From JALZKA01 sp963786495 (GTDB taxonomy: Bacteria > Actinomycetota > Thermoleophilia > Solirubrobacterales > 70-9), in NCBI GenBank assembly GCA_963786495.1, contig CAWAZL010000008.1:124001-188000 (forward strand): a stretch of 64,000 nucleotides of DNA, written 5' to 3'. The translations under genes and the position numbers were made by a program. The notes beneath the pieces were generated by a model, which made no database searches, was not told where the DNA came from, and was given only the letters and a program-made list of their open reading frames with translations. Of this stretch, positions 1-8,404 are shown one piece after another. Position 1 is the stretch's first letter. Each line of letters begins with the position of its first letter.

Positions 1-37
1 AGTCGAAGATTTCCTTCTGGCGCTTGGTCAGGTCCAT
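1..37 (-). CDS. lexA: LexA repressor, N-terminal start only (cut by window edge)
   Basis: Only the first 12 codons lie in the window. They read MDLTKRQKEIFD, which matches the first helix of the LexA winged-helix domain (typical LTxRQxEI). The ATG has a strong AGGAGGAG ribosome-binding site upstream on the minus strand. A perfect GAAC-N4-GTTC SOS box lies about 40 bases upstream of the start, as expected for autoregulated lexA. LexA represses DNA-damage genes and is cleaved when RecA is activated. The identification rests on the short N-terminus plus the operator; the rest of the protein is outside the window. Confidence 0.8.
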   Translation of the reverse strand, partial: MDLTKRQKEIFD

Positions 38-74
38 GATGCGGCTCCTCCTAGCGGGAATCGTGGCGAAGACG

Positions 75-88
75 GGAACACATGTTCG
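75..88. promoter_or_regulatory. SOS box (LexA operator)
   Basis: The sequence GGAACACATGTTCG contains GAAC-N4-GTTC, the Gram-positive/actinobacterial LexA operator core. It lies between the divergent lexA start and the tRNA-Leu gene, in the right place for lexA autoregulation. Confidence 0.85.
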
Positions 89-175
89 TAGAGTAGCCAC
101 CCCTCCGGACGGATGTCAAGTCGGTCGACCCCCGGCGCACGCTCGCACCCGTGGATACACTGGCCGCTCCCTCAA

Positions 176-262
<87 letters not shown>

Positions 263-275
263 CTACGATCGACCG

Positions 276-662
276 ATGAAGGTTGAAAAGACGGACTTCA
301 TCGCCATCCCAGTCCGCGACTACGAGAAGGCGAAGGACTTCTACGGGAACACCCTCGGACTCGAGTTCGGAAAGCAGTGGGGCAACATGCCCGCCGGCGA
401 GTTCGAGACCGGCAACCTGACGATCGCGCTGATGCAGCCCGACGCGTTCGGGATGGAGTTCTCGCCGCATCGCTTCCCGGTCGCCCTGCGCGTCGCCGAC
501 GTCGAAGCCGCCCGCGCCGAGCTCGAGGGCAAGGGAGTCAAGTTCATGGGCGACACCATCGACTCCGGCGTCTGCCACCAGGCGATCTTCGAAGACCCCG
601 ACGGGAACATGCTCGACCTCCATAACCGGTACGCGCCGGAAGGCGCCGGGCCCGGCAGCTGA
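276..662 (+). CDS. VOC (glyoxalase/bleomycin-resistance fold) family protein
   Basis: A 128-residue protein of the vicinal-oxygen-chelate superfamily. It opens with the typical first strand and helix (DFIAIPVRDYEKAKDFYGNT, then LGLEF) and ends with the second-module motif FEDPDGNMLDLHNRY, whose Glu/His positions usually bind the metal. The substrate cannot be inferred. The start chosen is the ATG just after tRNA-Leu; a longer frame would run back through the tRNA. It converges with the solute-binding lipoprotein gene, leaving three bases between stops. Confidence 0.88.
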   Translation: MKVEKTDFIAIPVRDYEKAKDFYGNTLGLEFGKQWGNMPAGEFETGNLTIALMQPDAFGMEFSPHRFPVALRVADVEAARAELEGKGVKFMGDTIDSGVCHQAIFEDPDGNMLDLHNRYAPEGAGPGS

Positions 663-665
663 CGG

Positions 666-1634
666 CTACCCGCCCAGGTCCGTAAGCCACGCGCTCGACA
701 GCGCGGGGATCTCGCGGCCGGAATCGACGCCGCGGACCGATCGCTCGATGCCGAGGAACGTCTCGCCCGGGCTTTTCAGCACGCTCAGGAGCGGGTCCTC
801 CCGCGCTTGATCCGCCTGCGCGGGCTTGAGCTCGTCGGCGAGCTGCGCCTCGCCCGCGTCGAGCATCGCCAGGCGGAGGCTCGGCGAAGGGCTGATCTGA
901 AGCTCGACCTGGTCCAGCGCCGGCCCCAGTTCGACCTTGGCCGATGAGCCCCACCACCCCGTGTTGCGCGCCAGGAGCACCCGGCTTGACTCGCGTTCAC
1001 GGAGCTCGAACGCGCCCGTGCCGGTCTGCGAGGGGCGGGTGACGACGGCGCCATCGCCGGAAGACGGTTGCAGGGCCGAAGGCGAGACGATGCCCAGCTG
1101 AGGGATCGACAGGCGCTTCGGAAAATCCGGGTCGGGGGTGGCAAGGGCAAACCTGACCTCTCCTGGGCTGGGAGCGTCGACCGAGACGAGGCTGGGCAGG
1201 AGCGCCCGGCCGGCGGCGGTCGTCAGCCACCTCGTCGCATTCGCCTGGACCGCGGCCGCGTTGAACGGCGTCTCGTCGTCTGAGAAGAACACTCCATCGC
1301 GAAGCCGGAAGGTCCAAACGGTGTCGCCGTCCGAGCTCTGGGAGTTCGCGACGAGCCCGGGAACCCGCCGCTCAACGTCGAAGGGGCCCGCCACCTTCGC
1401 GGTCAGCGGCTCGTTCACCTGGCGCACCAGGATCTCCTCGGATCGACTGGTCGCCTCGAGCGGATCGGTGCTCAGGACCGGGTCGGCGACGGTCCACACG
1501 AGCGTCCCGCCCTCACCCGCAGGCGTCGCGCTCGACACCGCCGGGGTTTCCTCGTCGTCTCCCCCGCCGCATCCCGCTAGCGCGCATGCCAATAGGGCCG
1601 CGCAGAGCCCGCCCAGCCGTGTGAGCGCGGGCAT
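666..1634 (-). CDS. Extracellular solute-binding lipoprotein (SBP_bac_5 type), short form
   Basis: A 322-residue peptide/nickel-type ABC solute-binding lipoprotein. The N-terminus is a lipoprotein signal (LLACALAGC, Cys at about 22), followed by the family's opening (GGTLVWTVADPVLSTDPLEA) and the VWTFRLRDGVFFSDDETPF motif. Members are usually 500 or more residues. This one ends soon after the first large domain with a short tail, so it is either a compact variant or a truncated copy. It lies directly downstream of secG. No permease or ATPase genes are adjacent, so transport is unproven. Confidence 0.75.
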   Translation of the reverse strand: MPALTRLGGLCAALLACALAGCGGGDDEETPAVSSATPAGEGGTLVWTVADPVLSTDPLEATSRSEEILVRQVNEPLTAKVAGPFDVERRVPGLVANSQSSDGDTVWTFRLRDGVFFSDDETPFNAAAVQANATRWLTTAAGRALLPSLVSVDAPSPGEVRFALATPDPDFPKRLSIPQLGIVSPSALQPSSGDGAVVTRPSQTGTGAFELRERESSRVLLARNTGWWGSSAKVELGPALDQVELQISPSPSLRLAMLDAGEAQLADELKPAQADQAREDPLLSVLKSPGETFLGIERSVRGVDSGREIPALSSAWLTDLGG

Positions 1635-1647
1635 GCCGCAGGCCCGC

Positions 1648-1872
1648 TTAGAGCTTGAGAAGGACGAGCGTGTTCAGCGCGAACACGATCGCGAAGAAGA
1701 TCGTCCAGCGGTCGAGGTTGCGCTCGACCAGCGAGCCGCCCGCGAAGGAGCCGCCACCGCCACCGATGCCGAAGGCGCCGGAGAGGCCCGCGTCCTTGCC
1801 CGAGTGGAGCAGGACGAGGATGATCAGGATGATCGAGACGAACACCTGGACGACTTGAAGGATCGCTTCCAT
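1648..1872 (-). CDS. secG: Preprotein translocase subunit SecG
   Basis: A 74-residue membrane protein with two transmembrane helices (about 5-23 and 55-73) joined by a Gly-rich loop (GIGGGGGSFAGGS), the standard SecG layout. The motif LLHSGKDAGLSGAFG in the loop is diagnostic. SecG joins SecYE in the translocon and aids SecA-driven export. It follows the cytochrome c biogenesis genes on the same strand with short gaps, and the solute-binding lipoprotein gene comes next. Confidence 0.95.
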   Translation of the reverse strand: MEAILQVVQVFVSIILIILVLLHSGKDAGLSGAFGIGGGGGSFAGGSLVERNLDRWTIFFAIVFALNTLVLLKL

Positions 1873-1884
1873 CGCCGGGCGATT

Positions 1885-2187
1885 CTAGAGGCTTGGGCCA
1901 GCCGACCGGCCGCGCTTCTCAAGCGCGTCGATCTCGCGCAGGATCTCGATCGCCTCGCGCCGGAGGTCCGCGTCGGCCCGTGCCCAGTCGGCCTGGCTGA
2001 GCTTTCCCTGCTCGCGGTCGAGCTCGGCGTCGCGGATCTCGCGGTACTTCGACTCCTTGCGCGCCTCTAGCTCTGCGCGCTCGGGGTCCTCGATCCGCTT
2101 GGAGCTCGTCGCGCCCGGTCGCAGGGGGATCGAGACGAAGAGCGCGACTGCGGCGATCACGAACAGCGCGATGAGGGCGACCTCCAT
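1885..2187 (-). CDS. Small membrane-anchored coiled-coil protein, CcmI-like N-terminal part
   Basis: A 100-residue protein with one N-terminal transmembrane helix (about 4-22) followed by a charged alpha-helical stretch (RAELEARKESKYREIRDAEL, then DREQGKLS). The layout resembles the N-terminal module of CcmI/CycH, a c-type cytochrome assembly factor, and the gene lies just downstream of ccmF. No TPR domain is present, so it would be a minimal form. The role in heme ligation is inferred from gene context and the helix pattern only. Confidence 0.55.
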   Translation of the reverse strand: MEVALIALFVIAAVALFVSIPLRPGATSSKRIEDPERAELEARKESKYREIRDAELDREQGKLSQADWARADADLRREAIEILREIDALEKRGRSAGPSL

Positions 2188-2197
2188 GGCCCGGGGA

Positions 2198-2291
2198 GGC
2201 TACGAGGCGCGGCGCCAAATATGACTTTCTGTCGCCATCATCGATCACCCCTCGAGCGAAAATGGCGACAGTTCCGGCTACGAGGCGCGGC
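2198..2291. repeat. 16-bp direct repeat flanking a 62-bp inverted-repeat insert (REPIN-like)
   Basis: GGCTACGAGGCGCGGC occurs at 2198-2213 and again at 2276-2291. Between the copies lie 62 bases holding the 10-bp inverted repeat CTGTCGCCAT (2229-2238) / ATGGCGACAG (2262-2271). The right copy overlaps the ccmF stop codon and the left copy sits just before the next gene. This looks like a small insertion that duplicated its target, or a tandem duplication of the ccmF end. Confidence 0.7.
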
Positions 2292-4524
2292 TGAGGTCCT
2301 TGGCGAGGCGGGCCGCGTAGACGTCGGAGACCCTGCGGCGGCGAGCCGAGGCGGTGGGCCACGCGGCGACCAGGCCGCCGATCACGCCGATCGCGCCGCC
2401 AACCCAGATCCAGATCACGAGCGGGTTCACGTTGATGCGAAAGTCCACCGGGATCTGTCCGTCCTCGTAGCGTTCCTGGAGGTTCGAGACCGCAAGGCCT
2501 TGGAGCGCGGATCTCTGCTCCGAGATATCACGCATCGCTTGGAGTCCACCCGGCGTGTTCGGGTCGGGGAGAGTCTCGGGGATGGTGGCTTCGTCGATCC
2601 GCCGGTCGGCGCCTGAGATGAAGTTGTCGATCGCGGGCTCGGTCAGGTCGGGCCGCATCGCGGTCCAGAAGTCCTCCGCCGCGCCGCCCGAGCGTCCCAC
2701 CTCCGATGTGGCCTCGCCCTCGAAGAAGCTGCGCACCGTGCCAGTCGAGCTGGACGAGTAATAGTTGCGGCTGGGAGTGAGGGTGTCGACGAGCTCTCCA
2801 TCGCGGTGGACCTCAACGACCGAGCCGAACGAGAGCCGGTCCTCGTCGAGGTCGCGGAACGCGGTGGGACGAACGTAGGTCACCTCGTAGTCGCCGACCG
2901 TGGTCGAGTCACCCGGCAGCATCCGCACGTCGTCTGACGTCTGAAAGCTCGACGAGGCCGCGATCGAGACGAACGCGATCACGATGCCCATGTGGACGAT
3001 GTAGCCGCCGTAGCGGCGGCGGTTCCTGACCACCACCCGCCCGAGGGAGAGCGCGAAGCCATCGCCGGTAAGCGCGTTCTGTGCCGAGGCGCCGCGCACG
3101 AACTCGCTTATGAGGCCGGCCAGCGCGAACGCCGCGAACGTGAACATGATCAGCGCGCCCGGCTCGTCCGCCACGTCCGTGAACGCGAGCAGCGCCACAA
3201 GGACGGCGGCCGCGACAGCCACCGGCGGCCCGAACAAGCGGAGCGCCCGGCCGGCGCTGATCTGGCGCCAGGCCAGGAGCGGACCGATCCCGGTGAACAG
3301 CACCAGGAGGATCGCAAGCGGCGTGACGTACTGGTCGAACCAGGGAGCCGCCAAGGTCGAGCGCTCGCCCGTGAACGCCTCGGCGATCAGCGGGAAGAAG
3401 GTGCCATAGAAGATGATGAACGCAAGGCCGATCAGGAGGATGTTGTTCACCAGGAACACGGCCTCGCGGGATGCAAGTGACTGGATGCGCCGCTCCGAGC
3501 GCAGGTCTCCCAGACGCGAGACGATCAGCGCCGTCGAGCCGGCCAGCACCGTCGCGATCAGGATCAGCAGCGGCGTGCCGACCGTCGATTCGCCGAAGGC
3601 GTGAATTGACTGCAGGATCCCCGAGCGCACCAAGAACGTGCCGAGGAGTGACAACGCGAAGGTCGCGCAGATCAGCGACACGTTCCAGACCTTCAGCATC
3701 CCGCGGCGCTCCTGGACCATGATCGAGTGGAGGAAGGCGGTGCCGACGAGCCACGGCATGAGCGATGCGTTCTCGACCGGGTCCCATCCCCAGTAGCCGC
3801 CCCATCCAAGCTCGACGTATGACCAGCCCGCGCCGAGCAGGATGCCGACCGACAGGAAGATCCAGGCGAGGAGGGCGAAGCGGCGGGTCGAGCGGATCCA
3901 GCTGGTGTCCAGGCGCCGCGCTTTCAACGCACCGATGGCGAACGCGAACGGGATCGAGAACAGGACGTAGCCCGAGTAGAGCATCGGCGGATGGATCGCC
4001 ATGGCCGGGTGCCGCAGGAGCGGGTTGAGGCCCAGGCCCTCGGCCGGCACGGGGCTCATGCGGGTGAACGGCATCGCGTCGCCGCCCGAGATGATCATCA
4101 GGCCGGTGAAGAACATGCCGAGGCCGCAGAGGACGGCAGTGGCCCACGGCACGACCTCGCGGTGCTTGTGGCGCGTCGCGAACAAGACGCCCGAGGACGC
4201 GAGCGACAGCACGAACGCCCACAGAAGGAGCGAGCCGCCCTGGCTCCCCCAGAGCGCCGTCATCTTGTAGAGCGTCGGCGTGGTGGTCGAGGAGTGGTCG
4301 GCCACGAGCGCGACCGAGAAATCGGAGCGCAGGAACGCCGCCTCGAGCACGACTACGCAGATCACCAGGAGCGCAGCGGCGGCGTAGACGGCGCGGCGCG
4401 CGGAATCGACCCAGCGCCGGTCGCCCGTCTGCCCGCCATAGAGCGCGGCGGCGCCGCCATAGACGAACGCCACGAGCGCGCCAACCAGGCAGGCGTGGCC
4501 GGCGTCGATCGAAAGTTCGCTCAT
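2278..4524 (-). CDS. ccmF: Cytochrome c heme lyase subunit CcmF
   Basis: A 748-residue polytopic membrane protein. It has the CcmF/NrfE signatures: MTALWGSQGGSLLLW near residue 90, and the tryptophan-rich WWD domain GYWGWDPVENASLMPWL near residues 245-260. A large periplasmic domain lies near the C-terminus before the last transmembrane helix. CcmF takes heme from holo-CcmE and ligates it to the CxxCH motif of apocytochromes. ccmE lies 45 bases upstream on the same strand. The stop codon is inside a 16-bp duplicated sequence. ccmA, ccmB and ccmC are not in the window. Confidence 0.95.
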   Translation of the reverse strand: MSELSIDAGHACLVGALVAFVYGGAAALYGGQTGDRRWVDSARRAVYAAAALLVICVVVLEAAFLRSDFSVALVADHSSTTTPTLYKMTALWGSQGGSLLLWAFVLSLASSGVLFATRHKHREVVPWATAVLCGLGMFFTGLMIISGGDAMPFTRMSPVPAEGLGLNPLLRHPAMAIHPPMLYSGYVLFSIPFAFAIGALKARRLDTSWIRSTRRFALLAWIFLSVGILLGAGWSYVELGWGGYWGWDPVENASLMPWLVGTAFLHSIMVQERRGMLKVWNVSLICATFALSLLGTFLVRSGILQSIHAFGESTVGTPLLILIATVLAGSTALIVSRLGDLRSERRIQSLASREAVFLVNNILLIGLAFIIFYGTFFPLIAEAFTGERSTLAAPWFDQYVTPLAILLVLFTGIGPLLAWRQISAGRALRLFGPPVAVAAAVLVALLAFTDVADEPGALIMFTFAAFALAGLISEFVRGASAQNALTGDGFALSLGRVVVRNRRRYGGYIVHMGIVIAFVSIAASSSFQTSDDVRMLPGDSTTVGDYEVTYVRPTAFRDLDEDRLSFGSVVEVHRDGELVDTLTPSRNYYSSSSTGTVRSFFEGEATSEVGRSGGAAEDFWTAMRPDLTEPAIDNFISGADRRIDEATIPETLPDPNTPGGLQAMRDISEQRSALQGLAVSNLQERYEDGQIPVDFRINVNPLVIWIWVGGAIGVIGGLVAAWPTASARRRRVSDVYAARLAKDLSRAS

Positions 4525-4569
4525 TGAGGGATGAGCATCTTTAGATGCGAAAGAAGCAGGTGTGGTTGG

Positions 4570-4998
4570 TCACAGCGATTCGTCGATCACGATGTTCGGG
4601 TCCTCTTCGGCCTCATCCGAGAACTTGGATGGGCACTTCGTGATCAGGCTGTCCTTCTCGGCGACGAGGGTGCCGTCGACCATCTGCCCCGTCACGATCA
4701 CGTCGCGTCCCTCGCGGAACGGATCGGGCACCTGCCCCTCGTAGGTGACCGGCACCTCCTTCGAAGGATCCTCCGGGTCGGCGATCACGAACTCGCGCGC
4801 GCCATCGGGGAGCGTCTCCTCCGAGACGACCTTGCCATAGGCGTCGACGGAGCCCGTTGGCGTCTCCGCGAGGAGCTCGGACGGCGACTTCGCCTCCGTG
4901 GAGGCGGAGAAGGATGTGTAAACCAGCGCCGTGGCCAAGAGCACCGCCACGCTCAGGGCTACGACGAGGCGAATCTTTCGCTTTTTCTCGGGGTCCAC
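4570..4998 (-). CDS. ccmE: Cytochrome c maturation heme chaperone CcmE, Cys-type variant
   Basis: A 142-residue protein with one N-terminal membrane anchor (about 10-30) and an OB-fold periplasmic domain (VDAYGKVVSEETLPDG...). Classical CcmE binds heme covalently through the His of an HxxxY motif. Here the equivalent segment reads KCPSKF, so Cys122 replaces the His and Phe126 the Tyr. CxxxY forms of CcmE are known from Desulfovibrio and archaea. The gene lies directly upstream of ccmF and is probably co-transcribed with it. Confidence 0.92.
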   Translation of the reverse strand: MDPEKKRKIRLVVALSVAVLLATALVYTSFSASTEAKSPSELLAETPTGSVDAYGKVVSEETLPDGAREFVIADPEDPSKEVPVTYEGQVPDPFREGRDVIVTGQMVDGTLVAEKDSLITKCPSKFSDEAEEDPNIVIDESL

Positions 4999-5011
4999 GC
5001 CACCCCGAATT

Positions 5012-5041
5012 ATCGCAGGGGCGCCCGCGCGCCCCTGCGAT
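5012..5041 (-). terminator. Strong GC hairpin between ABM-like gene and ccmE
   Basis: TCGCAGGGGCGC (5013-5024) and GCGCCCCTGCGA (5029-5040) form a 12-bp perfect stem, with one more A-T pair at the base and a 4-base loop. It lies after the stop of the minus-strand gene at 5050 and before the ccmE start. There is no clear T-run, so it may be a weak or non-canonical terminator. Confidence 0.55.
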
Positions 5042-5049
5042 TCGGAGAC

Positions 5050-5337
5050 CTAGCCGCCGAGTTCCGCCTTCAGCTCGCAGCGATCGATGGACGCTCTCGT
5101 CCCGGGCGTGTCTCCCGGATCCATCGCCTCGAAGGCTGCCTCAGAGCTCGCCATGTCCTCGGCCGATGCGAAGTGCTGAATGACAACCGCGGTCCGCTGG
5201 TCCTCGTCATGGAGGAACTGAACGCCGGTCGCGGTGACGCCCTCAGGCGGCCCGCTCCGTCCCTCGATGTCCTTCAGGCGATTCGCGAGATGCTCGGGGT
5301 CCACATCGGTGAACCTGACAACTCTTAGGTAGGACAT
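5050..5337 (-). CDS. Small ABM-like (dimeric alpha/beta barrel) protein
   Basis: A 95-residue soluble protein beginning MSYLRVVRFTDVDPEHLANR. Its alternating beta-alpha pattern and the segment TAVVIQHFASAEDMASSEAAF resemble dimeric alpha/beta-barrel proteins of the antibiotic-biosynthesis-monooxygenase or EthD type. No catalytic residue can be assigned. It is divergent from the SDR gene at 5397 and is followed by a strong hairpin. The function is unknown. Confidence 0.6.
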   Translation of the reverse strand: MSYLRVVRFTDVDPEHLANRLKDIEGRSGPPEGVTATGVQFLHDEDQRTAVVIQHFASAEDMASSEAAFEAMDPGDTPGTRASIDRCELKAELGG

Positions 5338-5396
5338 ACATCCCCTTCCGGTTGGTGACTCTTTGGCGGAAGCTACTCCTCGCTAGCTTCCTTCGC

Positions 5397-6104
5397 ATGA
5401 GTGATTCACCAGTCCTCCTTGTTACAGGCGCCTCAACCGGAATCGGCGCGAAAACCGCCCACCACGCTGCGGAGGCCGGCTACCGCCTGGTCCTCGCCGC
5501 CCGCTCGGAGGACAAGCTTGAAGCGCTCGCGTCCGAGCTCGGCGGGCCGGACAAGGCGATCGCGGTCCGCTGCGACGTGACCGAGTGGGACGAGTGCGAA
5601 AACCTCGTCAAGGCAGCGACGGATGCCTTCGGCGGCTTCGACGCGGTCTTTGCCAACGCGGGCTTCGGCGCTTCGCGCGGCTTCCTCGAGGAGTCGCCCG
5701 AGCACTGGAAGTCCATGGTGCTGACCAACGTGCTGGGCGTCGCCTACACGATCCGCGCGACCCTCCCCCACCTCCTCGAAAAGGAGACCGGACACTTCGT
5801 TATCACCAGCTCGGTCGCCGGCAGGCGCGCGCTTCCGGGCTCGCTCTACTCGGCGACCAAGTGGTCGGTGACGGCGATGGGCGAAGCGCTCCGTCAGGAG
5901 CTTCGCCAGATGCACGACAACACGCGCATCCGGGTCACGCTCATCGAGCCGGGAATGGTCGACACGCCCTTCTTCGACAACCGCCCCGGCAAGGGCGTTC
6001 TGGAGGACGAGGACATCGCGAACGCCGTCATGTACGCGCTCTCCCAGCCCGAGCACGTCGACGTGAACGAGATACTCATCCGCCCGACGCAGCAGCCGAC
6101 CTGA
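5397..6104 (+). CDS. Short-chain dehydrogenase/reductase (SDR)
   Basis: A 235-residue classical SDR. It has the Rossmann glycine motif TGASTGIG near residue 10, the NAG motif (FANAGFG) and catalytic Ser-Tyr-Lys (SSVAGRRALPGSLYSATKWSV). A C-terminal GMVDTPFF segment follows the active site as in classical members. It probably oxidises or reduces an alcohol/ketone with NAD(P)(H); the substrate is not inferable. The ATG at 5397 was preferred over an upstream in-frame codon at 5352, because it starts right before the first beta strand. Confidence 0.9.
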   Translation: MSDSPVLLVTGASTGIGAKTAHHAAEAGYRLVLAARSEDKLEALASELGGPDKAIAVRCDVTEWDECENLVKAATDAFGGFDAVFANAGFGASRGFLEESPEHWKSMVLTNVLGVAYTIRATLPHLLEKETGHFVITSSVAGRRALPGSLYSATKWSVTAMGEALRQELRQMHDNTRIRVTLIEPGMVDTPFFDNRPGKGVLEDEDIANAVMYALSQPEHVDVNEILIRPTQQPT

Positions 6105-6125
6105 GCCTGGATCTATCGTCGCGAC

Positions 6126-6933
6126 ATGCAGCACGGGCTCAGGTTCACGATGCACGTCGGCCCTCGCGCTGGTGGTGCTCTGGCCTCGGCCTCGACCGCA
6201 TCCGCGCTGCGGGATCACACGAAGCGCTATGAGGCGAGATCGCCGTCCGGGTCAACGGGTCGGCAAGGCGAAACGTGGAGACGGAGAGAACGCGTCATCT
6301 CCGGGGGGTTCAGTCAGGCTCTGAGGGCGACTACGCCCTTGTGAACAAGGCGGTCAAGCGGCAAGGCTTGGGTCGTCAAGGGTGACTTCTCGCTTCCAGC
6401 AACCGTCTTCGCCTATTGCAGCCGTCGCCTCGAGCCGGAAACGGCGAAGAAGACCAAGGAGTTCGACGGGGGCGTCCGCGCTGAACACCACGGCGAAGTG
6501 CAGCGGCAACAGGTGCCGCCGCTGCCGGCGGATGGGCATACAAAGCCACTCATCCAGAACAGCCCCGTGTACACGAGCGCGGCCGAGCTTCTACCTCTGG
6601 CATGTCAAGGCGGTTCAGCGGCAGCTCGAGAACTTCGGCAGCATCACGGTCATACGCGTACTGCCTGCGAGAGGAGATCGAGAGTCCACGCGACCTCCTC
6701 CCCTGTGCCCGCGGGCGGCAACACGGTCGACCACCGCGAGCTGCGATGCCGGCACAGAACTCCTGGGCGGCGGCTTCGAAACCACGCCCAAGCCGGACTT
6801 CGACAACTCACGGGCCCTGATCCGTTCGTCTTCGACGCAGGGTCGCGACGACCCGCTGGTGTGGGCGGCCGGGGCGCACAACTACAGCGCCATCGCCGGC
6901 AACCTCAACGCCTTCGCAATCTGCCTGCCCTGA
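6126..6933 (+). pseudogene. Frameshifted secreted protein with Cys-bounded repeats
   Basis: No single frame is open, but pieces in all three frames fit one protein. They run in order: a start at 6126 with a possible signal peptide, ERVISGGFSQ, a stretch ending ATVFAYCS, SYAYCLREE, CDAGTELLGGGFE and finally AIAGNLNAFAICLP before the stop. The pattern of C...G..xxGGGF followed by AxAxC repeats is the one seen in the intact secreted protein at 27007-27939. At least four single-base shifts are needed. It is either a decaying secreted gene or a poorly assembled stretch. Confidence 0.6.
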
Positions 6934-6972
6934 AGCGCCGGGACTAGGCCGATCGGCAATAGGCTGCTCGCG

Positions 6973-8376
6973 ATGAGCGACGTGGCTTTCGAGGGGATCG
7001 CCCGCCAGGCTGAGATGGTCCGCGCGGGGGACGTCACGCCGACCGACCTCGTCGAGCTCTACCTCGACCGCATCGACCGGCTCGACCCAGAGCTGAACGC
7101 CTACCGCATCGTCCTGGCCGACCAGGCGCGCGAGGAGGCGAAGCGGGTCGAGGCGCGACTCGCGAAGGGCGAGGGCGACTCGCTGCCGCTCGCAGGCGTG
7201 CCGATCGCGGTCAAGGACGTCGAGGACGTGGAGGGTCAGATCACGACCTGGGGCACGAACGGCTTTGACAAGCCTGCCGAGGCCGACGGCGAGATGGTGC
7301 GCCGGCTGCGCGAAGCCGGCGCGATTGTCCTCGGCAAGACGAACCTGCCCGAGCTTGCCATTTGCGGCTTCACCGAGACCGAGGCGTGGGGCATCACACG
7401 AAACCCCTGGGACACCTCGCGCACGCCCGGCGGCTCCAGCGGGGGGTCAGCGGCAGCCACCGCCGCCGGGCTTTGTGCCGGGGCGACCGCATCGGACGGC
7501 GGTGGTTCGATCCGCATCCCGGCAGCCCTCTGCGGCCTCTTCGGCATCAAGCCCCAGCGCGACCGGATCTCGCTGGCGCCCGCGCGCGAGCACTGGCACG
7601 GGCTGTCGGTAACCGGTTGCGTCACACGCACCGTCGAGGACTCGGCGCTATGGCTCGACGTCTGCAACGGCGGCGTGGCGGGCGGCCCGCCCCTGCCTGA
7701 CCACTCCTACGTGGACGAGGCGCGTGCTGCGCCCCGGCGGCTTCGCGTCGCGTGGTCGGTCAAGCCCCCGCGGCTTGCAGCGCCCGCAAAGATCTCGGAC
7801 GAGGTCGCTCAGGGCGTCGAGGACACGGCGTCGCTCCTTGCCAAGCTCGGCCACGCGGTCGAGAGGAAGGACCCGGACTGGGGCCTCATCGGCAACAACT
7901 TCACGCCGCGCTTCCTCAACGGGATCAAGGTCGACGTCGACCGGGTTCCGCACCCCGAGCGCCTCGAGGACCGCACGCACGGGTTCGCGAAGCTCGGCAG
8001 GCTCAGCGCCGGCCGCATCGTCAAGCGCGCTCGCCGCGGCGAGGGCAAGGACGCGCGGCGCATCCTGTCGCTCTTCGACAACATCGACGTCCTCGTCATG
8101 CCGGTCACCGGAGAGACAGCGGTCGAGGTCGGGCGCTGGGCCGGTCAGGGCGCCCTCCGCACCGTGACCGGCATGTCTCGCACGTATCCCTTTACGGGCC
8201 CGTGGAACCACCTCGGCAACCCCGCAGCGTCGGTGCCGATCGGCCTCTCGAAGAAGGGCATGCCACTCGCGGTCCAGATCGTGGGCCGCCCGAACGACGA
8301 GGCCACCCTGCTCTCGCTCGCCGCGCAGCTCGAAGCCGAAAGCCCCTGGGCAGACAGGCGCCCGCCGGTTTCGTGA
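6973..8376 (+). CDS. Amidase signature family amidohydrolase
   Basis: A 467-residue enzyme with the whole amidase signature: catalytic Lys81 in PIAVKDVEDV, the cis-Ser within GGSSGGSAAA (Ser156), and the nucleophile Ser179 in DGGGSIRIPA. Family members hydrolyse linear amides or amino-acid amides; GatA of the tRNA amidotransferase belongs to the same fold, but gatB and gatC are not adjacent. The length is normal and the frame intact. It is followed 28 bases later by a metallophosphoesterase gene, with a 15-bp palindrome between them. Confidence 0.92.
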   Translation: MSDVAFEGIARQAEMVRAGDVTPTDLVELYLDRIDRLDPELNAYRIVLADQAREEAKRVEARLAKGEGDSLPLAGVPIAVKDVEDVEGQITTWGTNGFDKPAEADGEMVRRLREAGAIVLGKTNLPELAICGFTETEAWGITRNPWDTSRTPGGSSGGSAAATAAGLCAGATASDGGGSIRIPAALCGLFGIKPQRDRISLAPAREHWHGLSVTGCVTRTVEDSALWLDVCNGGVAGGPPLPDHSYVDEARAAPRRLRVAWSVKPPRLAAPAKISDEVAQGVEDTASLLAKLGHAVERKDPDWGLIGNNFTPRFLNGIKVDVDRVPHPERLEDRTHGFAKLGRLSAGRIVKRARRGEGKDARRILSLFDNIDVLVMPVTGETAVEVGRWAGQGALRTVTGMSRTYPFTGPWNHLGNPAASVPIGLSKKGMPLAVQIVGRPNDEATLLSLAAQLEAESPWADRRPPVS

Positions 8377-8386
8377 GCGTTTTACT

Positions 8387-8401
8387 AGGGGTCTGACCCC
8401 T
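8387..8401. repeat. Palindrome AGGGGTCTGACCCCT
   Basis: A perfect 7+1+7 palindrome directly upstream of the phosphoesterase start. The same core GGGGTCTGACCCC recurs at 50363-50381 upstream of another start codon. It fits the consensus GGNGNCWG shared by other intergenic palindromes in this window. Confidence 0.8.
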
Positions 8402-8404
8402 CAG

